Assembly (NCBI GenBank): GCA_009763385.1
Contig: CM019825.1
Span: 5,390,252 to 5,454,251 of the forward strand
Direction: 5' to 3'
Length of the DNA stretch: 64,000 nt
Origin: Coix lacryma-jobi var. lacryma-jobi
Taxonomy: Eukaryota > Streptophyta > Magnoliopsida > Poales > Poaceae
The notes under the pieces were generated by a model. It did no database searches, was not told the origin of the DNA, and saw nothing but the letters and a program-made list of their open reading frames with translations. The position numbers and the translations under genes were made by a program. Shown here in pieces: positions 48,547 to 58,766 of this stretch (its first letter is position 1; each line of letters opens with the position of its first letter).

Positions 48547-50025
48547 GAGAGCCTTTTCCCTGTGTGCCATTACAAAAGTTGGTCTATTCCTCTGTGCCCC
48601 TCCAAAGTTGGGTCGCCCCTCTGTGCCATGACGTTTTTCTTTCTTTCCCTCCATGTCATTCCGTCTGAAATTGCTCCTAACAGTGGGTAACGGCTGTGCG
48701 AAAAGACGGTATTACCCTTAGGCTCGAGAGACAAAGTGATTTTAGTTATTCCCTCCGTGCCATCAGCATCAGGGCGACGGCGGCGGCGGCGGCGACCCCA
48801 CGGCCACCGTCGTCGAGCTGGACCTCTCGGCGCTCCCGGGCGGCGCGGACGCGTTTGAGAAGGCCGCGCGCTACTGCTACGGCGCCAACTTCGAGATCAC
48901 GCTGCACAACGCGGCGGCGCTGCGCTGCGCCGCGGCGTTCCTCGACATGCGCCACCCGTCGGCGGACCTGGCGCGCCGCGTGGACGAGTTCCTCGCGCGG
49001 TCCGCGCTCCGCGCGTTCCCGGGCGCCGTCGCCGTGCTCCGCTCCTGCGAGGCGGCCGACGGCGACGACCACCTCCGGTCCGCCGCCGAGGAGCTCGGCG
49101 TCGCGCGCCGCGCCGCGGACGCCGTCGCGCTCGCCGTCTGCCGCGAGGCGCTGTTCCCGACGACCACAACACCTACCGGGTGGTGGAAGGCGGCGCTGTC
49201 GCCGCGCTCGTTCGGGAAGGTCGTCAAGGCGCTGCGGTGCCGCCGCGCGGACCCGGCCGTGGTGGCCGCCGCGGCGGGGAGCTACGCGGAGCTGGTCCTC
49301 GCCGAGGTCCTCGCGGCGCCGCGGGACTGCGCGGAGCAGCGCGCGCTGCTTGAGTGCGTCGTCGACGTGCTCCCGTCGCCCGCCGACGCCCGGCGTCGTT
49401 CCTCCGCCGCCTCCTCCACGCCGCCGTCGCCACCGAGGCGTCCGCCAAGGCGTGCCGCGACCTGGAGCTCCGCGTGGCCGCGGTGCTCGACCAGGCCACC
49501 GCCGAGGACCTGCTCGGCGTCGCACTGGACGGCACCAGGGAGCGCGTGAGGAACGCCGACACTGTGCGCCGCGTCGTGGCCGCCTTCGTCGAGCGGCACG
49601 AGGCGGCGGCGGCGGCGCCGGAGAGCAGCGAGCGGAGGAGCCGCCGGGCGTCCATGTCCGCGACGACGGAGCTCGGTGCCGGAACCGGGACTGCCGCCGC
49701 GCTCGAGAAGGTCGCCAGGACCGTGGACGAGGTGGCGGCGGAGATCGCGACGGAGGAGGCGCTGCCCATCTCCAAGTTCGTTGGCGTGGTGAGAGCCTTT
49801 TAATGGTCAAGAGGATAAGGAAGGGAAGAATGGAGCAAAGTGGTCAATCTGACGAATCGGGCCCACATGTCAGGCGAGTTAACGGTGGTTTTTTTGGATG
49901 AAGAAGAGACGGAATAGCGTGGAGGGAAAGAAAGAAAAACGTCATGGCACAAAGGAAGGACCCAACTTTGGAGGAGCACAGACGAATACACAACTTTCCT
50001 AATGGCACACAGGGAAAAGGCTCTC
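48547..50025. mobile_element. Pack-MULE (Mutator-like element with captured gene fragment)
   Basis: The left end gagagccttttccctgtgtg is repeated in inverted form at the right end. Similarity runs through about 110 bases on each side (48547-48660, 49910-50025), including gtgccatgacgtttttcttt on both. Long terminal inverted repeats around a piece of host gene define a Pack-MULE. The flanking 9-mers (cttccttcc / gttcctatc) agree at only 6 of 9 positions, so the target duplication is imperfect or has mutated. Confidence 0.85.
48741..49803 (+). pseudogene. Captured NPH3-family (BTB/POZ) gene fragment
   Basis: The frame carries VVELDLSALPGGADAFEK, ARYCYGANFEIT and AAALRCAAAFLDM, diagnostic of plant NPH3/RPT2-like proteins, photoreceptor-linked adaptors for CUL3 ligases. 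It continues into the NPH3 domain (WWKAALSPRSFGKVVKAL, ISKFVGVV at the end). The BTB start and C-terminal coiled coil are missing. One frameshift near 49390 moves the latter half (SFLRRLLHAAVATEASAKAC...) to another frame. There is no start codon in place. It lies wholly between the MULE inverted repeats, so it is cargo, not a resident gene. Confidence 0.88.
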
Positions 50026-51418
50026 GTTCCTATCCCTCCCATCCACCGACCACCGAGCCACACCGCAAGACCGCTGAGCGATCAGGCCATGCGACCGCGC
50101 CTCGCCCCTTCTCTGCAACTGCCTTGCCGCATCCTTCTTTCCCTCTGCGCGGAAGCCAGCCGCCACCGCACCCGACGCGAGCGCCATCTGCGCTAGAATC
50201 AGCCACCCGCATCGCCGAACCCTCCCTGCTCTGCGGACTCACCTCTTCCCCGTTCTTCTCGGAAGGTTGGCTGCAGATGGCATCGTGCCGTCCCCCAGGC
50301 CTACAAGTAGCATCAAAGGCCGACCCCGATCCTTTTCCTCCTCCTCCACAGATCGCGCACCGCAGACGCACCTCCATCTCATCTCCCTGGACGGAGCGCA
50401 CTTCTACGCCGCCACCTTGACCTCTCGGCGTCGGACTCCGCCGGCCCTTGCCACCGCCGAGGACTCGCCGCCATCGCTTTCCCCATTCGCCGAGCACCTC
50501 CGACTTCGTGACGGCAATCAGGTTCGTGAGCACTCCTCCCGCCCTCCCCTTGCTGTCTCGAAACCCCGCTGAGCCCCGCGCCGCCATATCGCCCTACGCT
50601 AGCGAGTTTTCGGTGGAGCCATGGCGGATCACCTCACCTCGCCCCTCTGCGGGTTGCCCGGCGATGAGAACCCCGTAGGCGAGTTCGCAGGAGGTCTTTT
50701 TTCCCCCTCCCATGCGCTCTGCGTGACCACTAGCGCCGGGTACACAGCCGCTCCAGAGAGCTCGGTGCCGCCAACAATGGCGTGCGGCCATCGCCCATGG
50801 CGGACCGCCATGCTCGACTTCCAGTTTGGCCACCGCGGCACCGCGCCGCCCTATACCTCTCCCATCTCATCGGCACAGTACCTTCACGCTCCCCTCCCCG
50901 CTCACCCATGCCCTTTTCGCCGTAGTGCGCACTGGCTCACGCGTCGTCGGCTTGGTCGCTGCCGAGCTCGCTGCACAGCTTGCATAGCAGCGTCACCGCG
51001 TGCCCCCGGGCCGCTGCTAAATAGCAGCAGGATCGCTCTCTCGCGCCCCACCGCAGCAGCAAGACGTCGAGCTCAGGACCGAGCTTACATGGCCCCTCTC
51101 CATGCTCAGTCTCGCGCACCGCAGAGCTTCTTTGTGTTCGCCATTGCCGGCGTGAACAACACTCCTGTTCCAGCAAGCTACCACTGCACTGCCCCTCCTT
51201 GGTAAATCTCGGTGAGCATCCGTAGTCCCTGCACCCCTGTACCTTTTCCGGCACCGCACATGCACACATTGCACAACCGCGTTGAATCGGCCGAGAGCCA
51301 AGTTGTGCATGATAGAATAACAGGATCACTAGGAGTAGATCTTGTCGGGTATTTACCAAGACAATACATAAACAAGTCCTATAAACTACTAGGAACTAGA
51401 TCCGAAGGGGAGAAGTGA

Positions 51419-51637
51419 TTAGGAGTTCATACCTAGGTTGTTCGAACCTGAAGAAGTAGTAGATGAGGTGGAGCCGTCACCCGCCATGGCCGGAGGCGTC
51501 CCGGGCTCGACGACGGCGTGGGGGGGAGACGGAGGCGTCGGAGTGCGTCGATGATGGCGTAGACGAACGTAGTCCAGTGCGACGGAGACAAAGAACGGCG
51601 GCGGCGGGGATTCCCGTCGCTGGCTGCGCCCCTCGCT
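51419..51637 (-). pseudogene. Gypsy leader and gag N-terminus fragment
   Basis: On the minus strand a short frame starts at ATG 51487 (MAGDGSTSSTTSSGSNN) and runs into the insertion boundary. Upstream to 51637 is the leader, cut by the Sirevirus. The leader's other part, next to the primer site, lies at 60886-61010. Confidence 0.5.
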
Positions 51638-52390
51638 AGATTGTGAGAGGTTTTGGAGCCTCACCTCGCCGGAGCGGCAAGAGGCATCCTTAGTGGATTG
51701 CTCGTGTCATTGAGCTACCTCACTAGTGGTAGATTCTTGTGGCGCTCTTTGTGAGCTTGGCTTTGCGCCGATTAGCCACCGGGTCACCTAGTGTTGGTCG
51801 ACACAACGGGGAGTAGCGTGCCGGCAAGCACGTGAACCTCGGGATAAATCTTTGTCTCCCGAGTGCTTATTGTGATTGTGTCCCCATCTTGGTGATTGGT
51901 CTCCATCTACACATTCTTGGTGATTGGCTTCACAAGTGGATTTCACCGGTGATTGGCTCTCTACGTGGCGATCCCGAAGGCTCGGTGAAACTCCCTCTAT
52001 CTAGCTTATTTACTTTGTGTATTTACTTTGAGCTACTTCTTTTGTGTAGATATCTTTTCTTGTTGTATATCTTTTGTCATATACCTTGTGTAGCTAGTTG
52101 TGAGTAGCTTGCTTAGTTTGTCTATTGCACACATTTGTCTCATATACATTTTTGTATATCATTCTTGTGCTAGAGCTATATTGTTTTATTCCGCATTTGT
52201 TATTAGCTCTAGTTGATTGTGTGACATAGAAATATTAGGTAGAATTGTTGGATAGGTGGCTTGCAGCACTCTATTAGGCTAGCGCAAAAAGCTTCGCCAT
52301 TTGTTATACTAATAGGGTTTGCCTAAGTAATTTTGTAGATTTTTAATTAGGCTATTCACCCTCCCCCCTCTAGCCAACTTGGACCTTTCA
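51638..52390 (+). repeat. Truncated 5' LTR of the Sirevirus
   Basis: Aligns with 60135-60885, the last 751 bases of the 3' LTR, and ends ggacctttca. The part of the LTR that holds the TATA-like box (59841 in the 3' copy) is absent, so this copy lacks its own 5' promoter. Confidence 0.92.
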
Positions 52391-52392
52391 AG

Positions 52393-52404
52393 TGGTATCG
52401 GAGC
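52393..52404 (+). other. Primer-binding site of the Sirevirus
   Basis: tggtatcggagc two bases after the LTR. It is close to the usual plant initiator-tRNA-Met site (tggtatcagagc), differing at one base. Confidence 0.85.
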
Positions 52405-52449
52405 CGTGGTCACCGTTTGTTTGAGGCTTAACATCCTCCGGTGTTAAAA

Positions 52450-54492
52450 ATGGCTCAAATCAACTATATGGGGAAGCCACCACATTTTGACGGCACCAAC
52501 TTCGATTGTTGGAAGAGGAAGATGTGTGCATTCACAAGAGGAATGAATAGAAAGATTTGGGAAGTAATTGAGCATGACTTTGCAATAATTGATCCCACAA
52601 GTCTCACTCCTAGAGAAGAAGAGAAGCTTCAATGGAATGATGTAGCAATCAACTTGTTCTATGAAGCATTTGATACAAAAGTCTTTGAGCAAATCAAGGA
52701 CCTTGAAAGAGCAAGTGAGATATGGGAAAGATTGGAAGAAACATATGAAGGCACCAAGACGGTCAAGGGAGCCAAGCTATATATCCTCAAGGACAAGCTC
52801 GCCATGTTCAAAATGCAAGACGATGAAAGCATACCGGAGATGTTTCACCGGTTGCAAGTGATCATCAATGACTTGAAGGCTTTAGGAGAGAAGGTGGAGG
52901 ACAAGGACTTCTCTCACAAGTTCTTGAGATGCTTACCACCAAGGTTTGATACTTTGGTGACTATCCTAGTGAGGGAAGGATTGGATACGGTAACCCCAAA
53001 CCAAGTACTAGGTGATGTGGTTACACAAGACACATACCATGTGGAAAGGGATGGGGGAGCCCAAGAGGAAGAGAAGAAGAAGAAGACCGTGGCATTCAAG
53101 GCTTCATCCTCCAAAAACAAGAGCAAGGGTAAAGCTAAGAAGGAGGAAAGTGATGATGAAGCAAACACAAGCTTGAGTGAAATGGATGATGAAGAAATGG
53201 CTCTATTTGTCAAGAGATTTGGCAAGTTCATGAAGAAGAAGGGAGATGGAGCTAGAAAGAGAAGAGATGCAAACAAGAGCACTACCAAAAGGTGCTATAG
53301 ATGCAAGAGCAAGGATCATTTCATTGTGGATTGTCCATACTCGAGTGATGAAGATGATGATGACCGCAAGAAGAGCAAGAAGAAGGACAAGAAGGAAAAG
53401 AAAGAAAAGAAGGAGAAGAAGAAGGAGAAGAAGAAGGGTGGATCCTATGTTGTGACATGGGATAGTGATGCTTCCTCAAGCGACGATGATGATTCTAGCG
53501 ATGATGAAAGGAAGACCACCAAGAAGAAGGCTATGGCTAGTCTTGCCATCTCAAGCAAGCCTTCTATCTTCAACACTCCATCGTCATGCTTCATGGCTAA
53601 GGCCACTAAGGTATCATCTGATGAGAGTGAAAGTGAGAGTGAGAGTGATGATGATGAGGAGTACTCAAAGGAGGACCTCATGAGCATGCTACAAGATGCT
53701 CACTCTTACATTGAGACTAAGAGGAAGGAGTGCAAAGAATTGCGCAAGGCCAACAAGGCTCTTGAGCAATCCTTTGATGAGCTCAAGTCCACTCATGAGA
53801 GGCTAGAGGAAGCCCATGAGAAGCTTGGCCAAGCTCACACTAGGCTTAAGGAAGCCCACTCCTCCCTCCTTGATCAAAGTAAGATTGAGGATGTTGTAGA
53901 GACATGCAACATATGAGTAACATGTGATATTCTTGATGAATCTTTTGCTCCTATTGTTGTTTCTCCCACAAATGCATCATCATCATCTAGCTCAACTAAA
54001 ATGCCTACTTCTACTACATGTGATTCATCATTAGTGGTAGAAAATGAGAACCTTAAGAATAAGGTGTATGAGCTCACTCATGCTTTAGGCAATTCCTATG
54101 GTGGAGATGCCCGCTTGCTTAAGTGCTTGGGTAGCCAAAGGTGTCCACTCAACAAGGAGGGACTTGGCTATACCCCCAAGAAGGGCAAGGCGGCCTTTGC
54201 TACTCACAAGACTAGTTTTGTGAAGAGCAATGGTCGGTATTGCTATAATTGCAAGCAATCCGGGCATATAGAGCAAAATTGCTTTAACAAGAACAAGATC
54301 AAGAACAATGCTCATGCATTATCCATTAGACTTGATTCTTGTTATATGCTTACAAAGGGCACTAATGGTGTGAAGGCTAAGTACATTGGTGCACCCATGG
54401 TTGGCCCAAAGAAGAAGGCAATTTGGGTGCCCAAGAGCTTGGTGACTAACCTTGGAGGACCCAAAAAGGTTTGGGTACCTAAAAAGAATTGA
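52450..54492 (+). pseudogene. Sirevirus gag, one in-frame stop
   Basis: Nucleocapsid polyprotein. Begins MAQINYMGKPPHFDGTNF with the UBN2-type gag core (KIWEVIEHDF, AKLYILKDKLAMFKM, FLRCLPPRFDTLV). A Lys-rich and acidic region flanks the first CCHC knuckle, CYRCKSKDHFIVDC. Then come a coiled-coil region (LEQSFDELKSTHERLEEAHE) and a second knuckle, CYNCKQSGHIEQNC. A TGA at 53914-53916 is the only break: the same frame runs on to 54492. The ATG at 52450 was chosen as the first in frame after the primer site. Two stops (54490-54492 TGA, 54502-54504 TAG) separate gag from pol in the same frame. Confidence 0.88.
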
Positions 54493-54504
54493 TCTCTTTT
54501 GTAG

Positions 54505-57500
54505 GTAAATTATAAAGCGGGAGGAAGGCATTGGGTGCTTGATAGTGGGTGCACTCAACACATGACCGGAGATGGAAGGATGTTCAAATCAATCAACACT
54601 AGTGGCAATGATCATGCGGATGCTATCACATTTGGTGACAATAAGAAAGGCAAGGTCAAAGGCTTGGGCAAGATTGCAATATCCAATGACTTGAGCATCT
54701 CCAATGTGCTATTAGTAGAGTCTCTCAACTTCAACTTGTTGTCCGTGGCACAATTGTGTGATTTGGGATTCAAATGCATATTTGGGGTTGATGATGTGGA
54801 GATAGTGAGTGTTGATGGAAGTGATTTGGTGTTTAAAGGATTTAGATATGAGAATCTTTATTTGGTGGACTTTGATGCAAGTGAAGCTCAATTGACAACA
54901 TGTTTGTTCACCAAATCAAGTATGGGTTGGCTATGGCATAGGCGCTTGGGACATGTTGGAATGAAGCAACTAAAGAGGCTAGTGAAGCATGACATGGTTA
55001 GAGGACTAAAAGATGTTCATTTTGAGAAGGACAAGCTTTGTAGTGCATGTCAAATGGGAAAACAAGTTGGAAACACTCATCCCAACAAAGGAATGATGAG
55101 CACTACACATGCACTTGAGTTGTTGCACATGGACTTGTTTGGACCAACTACATATGCAAGTATTGGGGGAAACAAGTATGGCTTTGTGATAGTGGATGAC
55201 TATACAAGATACACATGGGTCTTCTTTCTTGTTGACAAGAGTGAAGTGTTTGGCATATTCAAAACCTTTGTCAAGAGAAGTCAAAATGAGTTTGATAGAA
55301 GAATCAAGAAAGTGAGAAGTGACAATGGAAGTGAGTTTAGAAACACAAGAGTTGATGAGCTATGTGATGAGTTTGGAATCAAACATCAATTCTCGGCCAA
55401 ATATACACCTCAATCCAATGGGATAGTTGAAAGGAAGAATAGGACACTCATTGATATGTCAAGATCCATGCTTAGTGAATACAATGTGAGTGATTCTTTT
55501 TGGGCCGAAGCAATCAACACGACATGCTATTATAACAATCGGCTCTATTGTCACCCTCTATTGAAGAAGACACCATATGAGCTCCTCAATGATAGAAAGC
55601 CCAACATTGCTTATTTCCGGGTCTTTGGGTGCAAATGCTACATATTGAAGAAAGGCACAAGACTTGGCAAATTTGAGAAGAAGTGTGATGAAGGGTTCCT
55701 ACTTGGTTACTCCACTACAAGCAAAGCATATAGAGTGTGGAACGACACAACAAGAATAGTTGAAGAAGTCCATGATGTTGAGTTTGATGAAACCAATGGC
55801 TCACATGAAGAACAAGACAACTTAGATGATGTGAGAGGAACACAATTGGTGGAAGCAATGAAGAACATGGACATTGGTGATATAAGGCCAAAGCAAGTGA
55901 TTGACATTGAAGATGACAAAGATCAAGTGCTCTCTCCTCCAACCATACATGGCAATGATGTTGCAAGCTCTAGTAGTTCTCATGATCAACAAGATGCTAG
56001 TAGCTCTCAAGTGGCTCATCCAAGTGCTAGTACAAGTGTCCAACCACAACAAGTGCTCCAACCAACACATATTGCAAGAGATCATCCTTTGGACCAAATT
56101 GTTGGTGACATAAGAAGAGGTGTGCAAACAAGATCAAGATTGGCTTCATTTTGTGAACACTACTCATTTGTTTCATCTATTGAGCCAACCAAGATTGATG
56201 AAGCTTTGTTGGATGTTGATTGGGTAAATGCAATGCATGAAGAGTTAAACAACTTTACCCGCAATGATGTTTGGGAGTTAGTGGAAAGACCAAAGAACAC
56301 AAATGTGATTGGTACAAGATGGGTCTTCCGAAACAAGCAAGATGAAGATGGCATTGTTGTTAGAAACAAAGCAAGATTGGTTGCACAAGGGTACACTCAA
56401 TTGGAAGACATTGATTTTGGAGAAACCTATGCACCGGTTGCTAGATTGGAAGCCATAAGAATTCTACTTGCATATGCTTGTTCACACAACATCAAGCTCT
56501 ATCAAATGGATGTAAAAAGTGCTTTTCTCAATGGGTTCATCAATGAGCTAGTGTATGTTGAGCAACCTCCCAGATTTGAAGACTTGAAGAAGCCCAACCA
56601 TGTGTACAAGCTCAAGAAAGCATTATATGGGTTGAAGCAAGCACCTAGAGCATGGTATGAAAGATTAAGGGATTTCTTGCTATCGAAGGGTTTCAAGATG
56701 GGGAAGGTTGACACCACTCTCTTCACCAAGAAGATTGGAAGTGACTTGTTTGTGTTGCAAATCTATGTGGATGACATCATATTTGGATCAACAAACCAAG
56801 ATTTTTGTGAAGAGTTTGGAGAGATGATGGCTAAGGAGTTTGAGATGTCTATGATTGGAGAGCTTAGTTACTTCCTTGGTCTACAAATCAAGCAAATGAA
56901 GAAAGACACATTTGTTAGTCAAGGCAAGTACATCAAGGACATGCTCAAGAAGTTTGGGTTAGATGAAGCAAAAGCAATAACCACTCCAATGGGCACAAAT
57001 GGACATTTGGATAGTGATTCTAGTGGTGACATGGTGGATCAAAAGCTATTTCGGTCAATGATTGGAAGCCTACTCTATGTGACCGCATCAAGGCCGGATG
57101 TCATGTTTAGTGTGTGCATGTGTGCAAGGTTCCAAGCTTCACCAAGAGAGAGTCATTTGAAGGCAACCAAAAGAGTATTGAGATATTTGAAGCACACTCC
57201 TAATGTTGGACTATGGTATCCCAAGGGCTCTCAATTTGAATTGATTGGATACTCGGATTCTGATTATGCGGGATGCAAGGTGGATAGGAAGAGCACATCG
57301 GGCACTTGTCAATTGCTTGGAAGATCACTTGTCTCATGGTCATCAAAGAAGCAAAACAGTGTTGCACTCTCTACCGCCGAAGCCGAATACATATCCGCGG
57401 GTAGTTGTTGTGCACAATTGCTATGGATGAAAGCAACATTGCAAGATTATGGAGTCAAGTTTGGACAAGTTCCATTGCTATGTGATAATGAGAGCGCCGT

Positions 57501-57717
57501 CAAAATAGCCACCAACCTGGTTCAACACTCAAGGACAAAGCACATTGATATAAGGCATCACTTCATTAGAGATCATCAAGCAAAGAAAGACATATCTATT
57601 GAAAGTGTGGGCACCGATGATCAACTTGCCGATATCTTCACCAAGCCACTAGATGAGAGAAGGTTTTGCAAACTAAGGAATGAATTGAATATCCTAGACT
57701 TCTCCAACATGAGTTGA
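54505..57717 (+). CDS. Sirevirus pol polyprotein (protease, integrase, RT, RNase H), open
   Basis: Uninterrupted 1070-codon frame, full length for a Copia pol. Domains in order: protease with DSGCTQHM near residue 13, GAG-pre-integrase zinc region (HRRLGHVGMKQL, CSACQMGK), integrase core with acidic residues in HMDLFGP, RSDNGSEF and NGIVERKNRT, reverse transcriptase (ARLVAQGYTQ, MDVKSAFLNG, catalytic YVDD) and RNase H (SDSDYAGC, STAEAEYIS, KHIDIRHHF). There is no ATG at the head. It follows gag in frame after two stops, so expression would require readthrough or processing of a fusion. Codon usage is AT-leaning, unlike the GC-rich LINE and gypsy genes nearby. It is the best-preserved transposon gene in the window. 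Confidence 0.93.
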   Translation, partial: VNYKAGGRHWVLDSGCTQHMTGDGRMFKSINTSGNDHADAITFGDNKKGKVKGLGKIAISNDLSISNVLLVESLNFNLLSVAQLCDLGFKCIFGVDDVEIVSVDGSDLVFKGFRYENLYLVDFDASEAQLTTCLFTKSSMGWLWHRRLGHVGMKQLKRLVKHDMVRGLKDVHFEKDKLCSACQMGKQVGNTHPNKGMMSTTHALELLHMDLFGPTTYASIGGNKYGFVIVDDYTRYTWVFFLVDKSEVFGIFKTFVKRSQNEFDRRIKKVRSDNGSEFRNTRVDELCDEFGIKHQFSAKYTPQSNGIVERKNRTLIDMSRSMLSEYNVSDSFWAEAINTTCYYNNRLYCHPLLKKTPYELLNDRKPNIAYFRVFGCKCYILKKGTRLGKFEKKCDEGFLLGYSTTSKAYRVWNDTTRIVEEVHDVEFDETNGSHEEQDNLDDVRGTQLVEAMKNMDIGDIRPKQVIDIEDDKDQVLSPPTIHGNDVASSSSSHDQQDASSSQVAHPSASTSVQPQQVLQPTHIARDHPLDQIVGDIRRGVQTRSRLASFCEHYSFVSSIEPTKIDEALLDVDWVNAMHEELNNFTRNDVWELVERPKNTNVIGTRWVFRNKQDEDGIVVRNKARLVAQGYTQLEDIDFGETYAPVARLEAIRILLAYACSHNIKLYQMDVKSAFLNGFINELVYVEQPPRFEDLKKPNHVYKLKKALYGLKQAPRAWYERLRDFLLSKGFKMGKVDTTLFTKKIGSDLFVLQIYVDDIIFGSTNQDFCEEFGEMMAKEFEMSMIGELSYFLGLQIKQMKKDTFVSQGKYIKDMLKKFGLDEAKAITTPMGTNGHLDSDSSGDMVDQKLFRSMIGSLLYVTASRPDVMFSVCMCARFQASPRESHLKATKRVLRYLKHTPNVGLWYPKGSQFELIGYSDSDYAGCKVDRKSTSGTCQLLGRSLVSWSSKKQNSVALSTAEAEYISAGSCCAQLLWMKATLQDYGVKFGQVPLLCDNESAVKIATNLVQHSRTKHIDIRHHFIRDHQAKKDISIESVGTDDQLADIFTKPLDERRFCKLRNELNILDFSNMS

Positions 57718-58766
57718 ATGCACCCCCACTTATGACATGCCTCTCCTCCAACAAAGCAAAGGTGAAATTGTTTGGCATGTGCATTCATTCTTATTAGGTT
57801 GTGATCTAGTTCATATAGCCATCACATTGCTTATTTAGGATCATTCATGGTAAATCAAATGAATTTGAAGTATATATGGTACCACTATTGCTTCTATGTT
57901 TGACTTGATCTAGTGGTAGCATATAACTTGTTTGTGAGCTTGTAACTCTAGTGTTTGATCTAGTAAGTGAACAATAGGTGTTTAACCAACGTGAGTAAGA
58001 TAACCATTGAAAGATGTGTGAAGAAGCTTACTCTAGAGCAAACCGTGTTAAATATCCTATGCTCATAAGCTAGTTTAAGCCACAACTTGACTTGGTTTGT
58101 TTCCCACATATGCCCCACCTTTATGATAATTGTTGACAAAGGGGGAGAAAATAATGCAACAAAGATAAAAGAGACATGCTATGCAACAAAGATAAAAGAG
58201 ACATGTTATGCTAAGTTCAAGTGGGATCGGAGCATACAAATAGGGGGAGCAAGCTCATAAACATACTTGTCGCATTTGAAATGTGCATATTCATATGTTT
58301 GTTAGCAATGCATAAGCTATTTAAATCTCATATCCATGCTTATGTGGTGAATGCTAGTGATAGGTTATGATTGATAAATTGATTTATGATTAATGAATTG
58401 ATTTACTAATATGCACATAATAGCAACTAGACATACTTGTTTTTCTCAAGTGGTTCAAGAGCCTTATTATCATGTTGATCTCACGGGGTTCTTGAGTTTT
58501 GATGTATGTCTAGTGACAAATGGTGCTAAGGATGGTATAACATGTGCACTCCGATTGGTATCACGCTTCAAAGGTCCATTCTTATGCCTTAGCATCATCA
58601 TTAGTAGTATTGCTCACCCACATTTCATATCCATACATATGTGCAAAATTTAGAACCAAACTCTATAGCACATATGTAGGGGGAGCTAATACTATCAATG
58701 TGGTTACTCAATTTTAAATCACATATCTTTGTATAAGTTGTCATCAATTACCAAAAAGGGGGAGAT
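57718..58766 (+). other. 3' non-coding region with repeated polypurine tracts
   Basis: No gene. Four purine runs of aaagggggaga type occur near 58138, 58242, 58678 and 58753; the last directly precedes the 3' LTR and is the functional polypurine tract position. The phrase atgcaacaaagataaaagag is duplicated at about 58154 and 58183. Confidence 0.75.

Larger units (their letters stand above)
47914..51417. mobile_element. LTR-like insertion splitting gypsy gag, itself holding a Pack-MULE
   Basis: The left end tgtaacaccctgggtgtta is the palindromic start common in grass gypsy LTRs. It interrupts gag, whose N-terminus reappears at 51487-51419. Without the MULE the insert is about 2 kb. Its right half (50026-51417) is GC-rich with no convincing gene. 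The right boundary is inferred from where gag resumes; no matching end or 5-bp duplication was found, so a deletion at one end is likely. Confidence 0.45.

Noticed and set aside
48741..49803. NPH3-like sequence as a resident gene
   Set aside because: Lacks its start and C-terminus, has a frameshift, and is enclosed by Mutator-type inverted repeats.
48696..49901. 400-codon Arg-rich plus-strand frame and long minus-strand frames over the NPH3 region
   Set aside because: Shadow frames of GC-rich DNA; only the NPH3-type frame pair matches a known protein.
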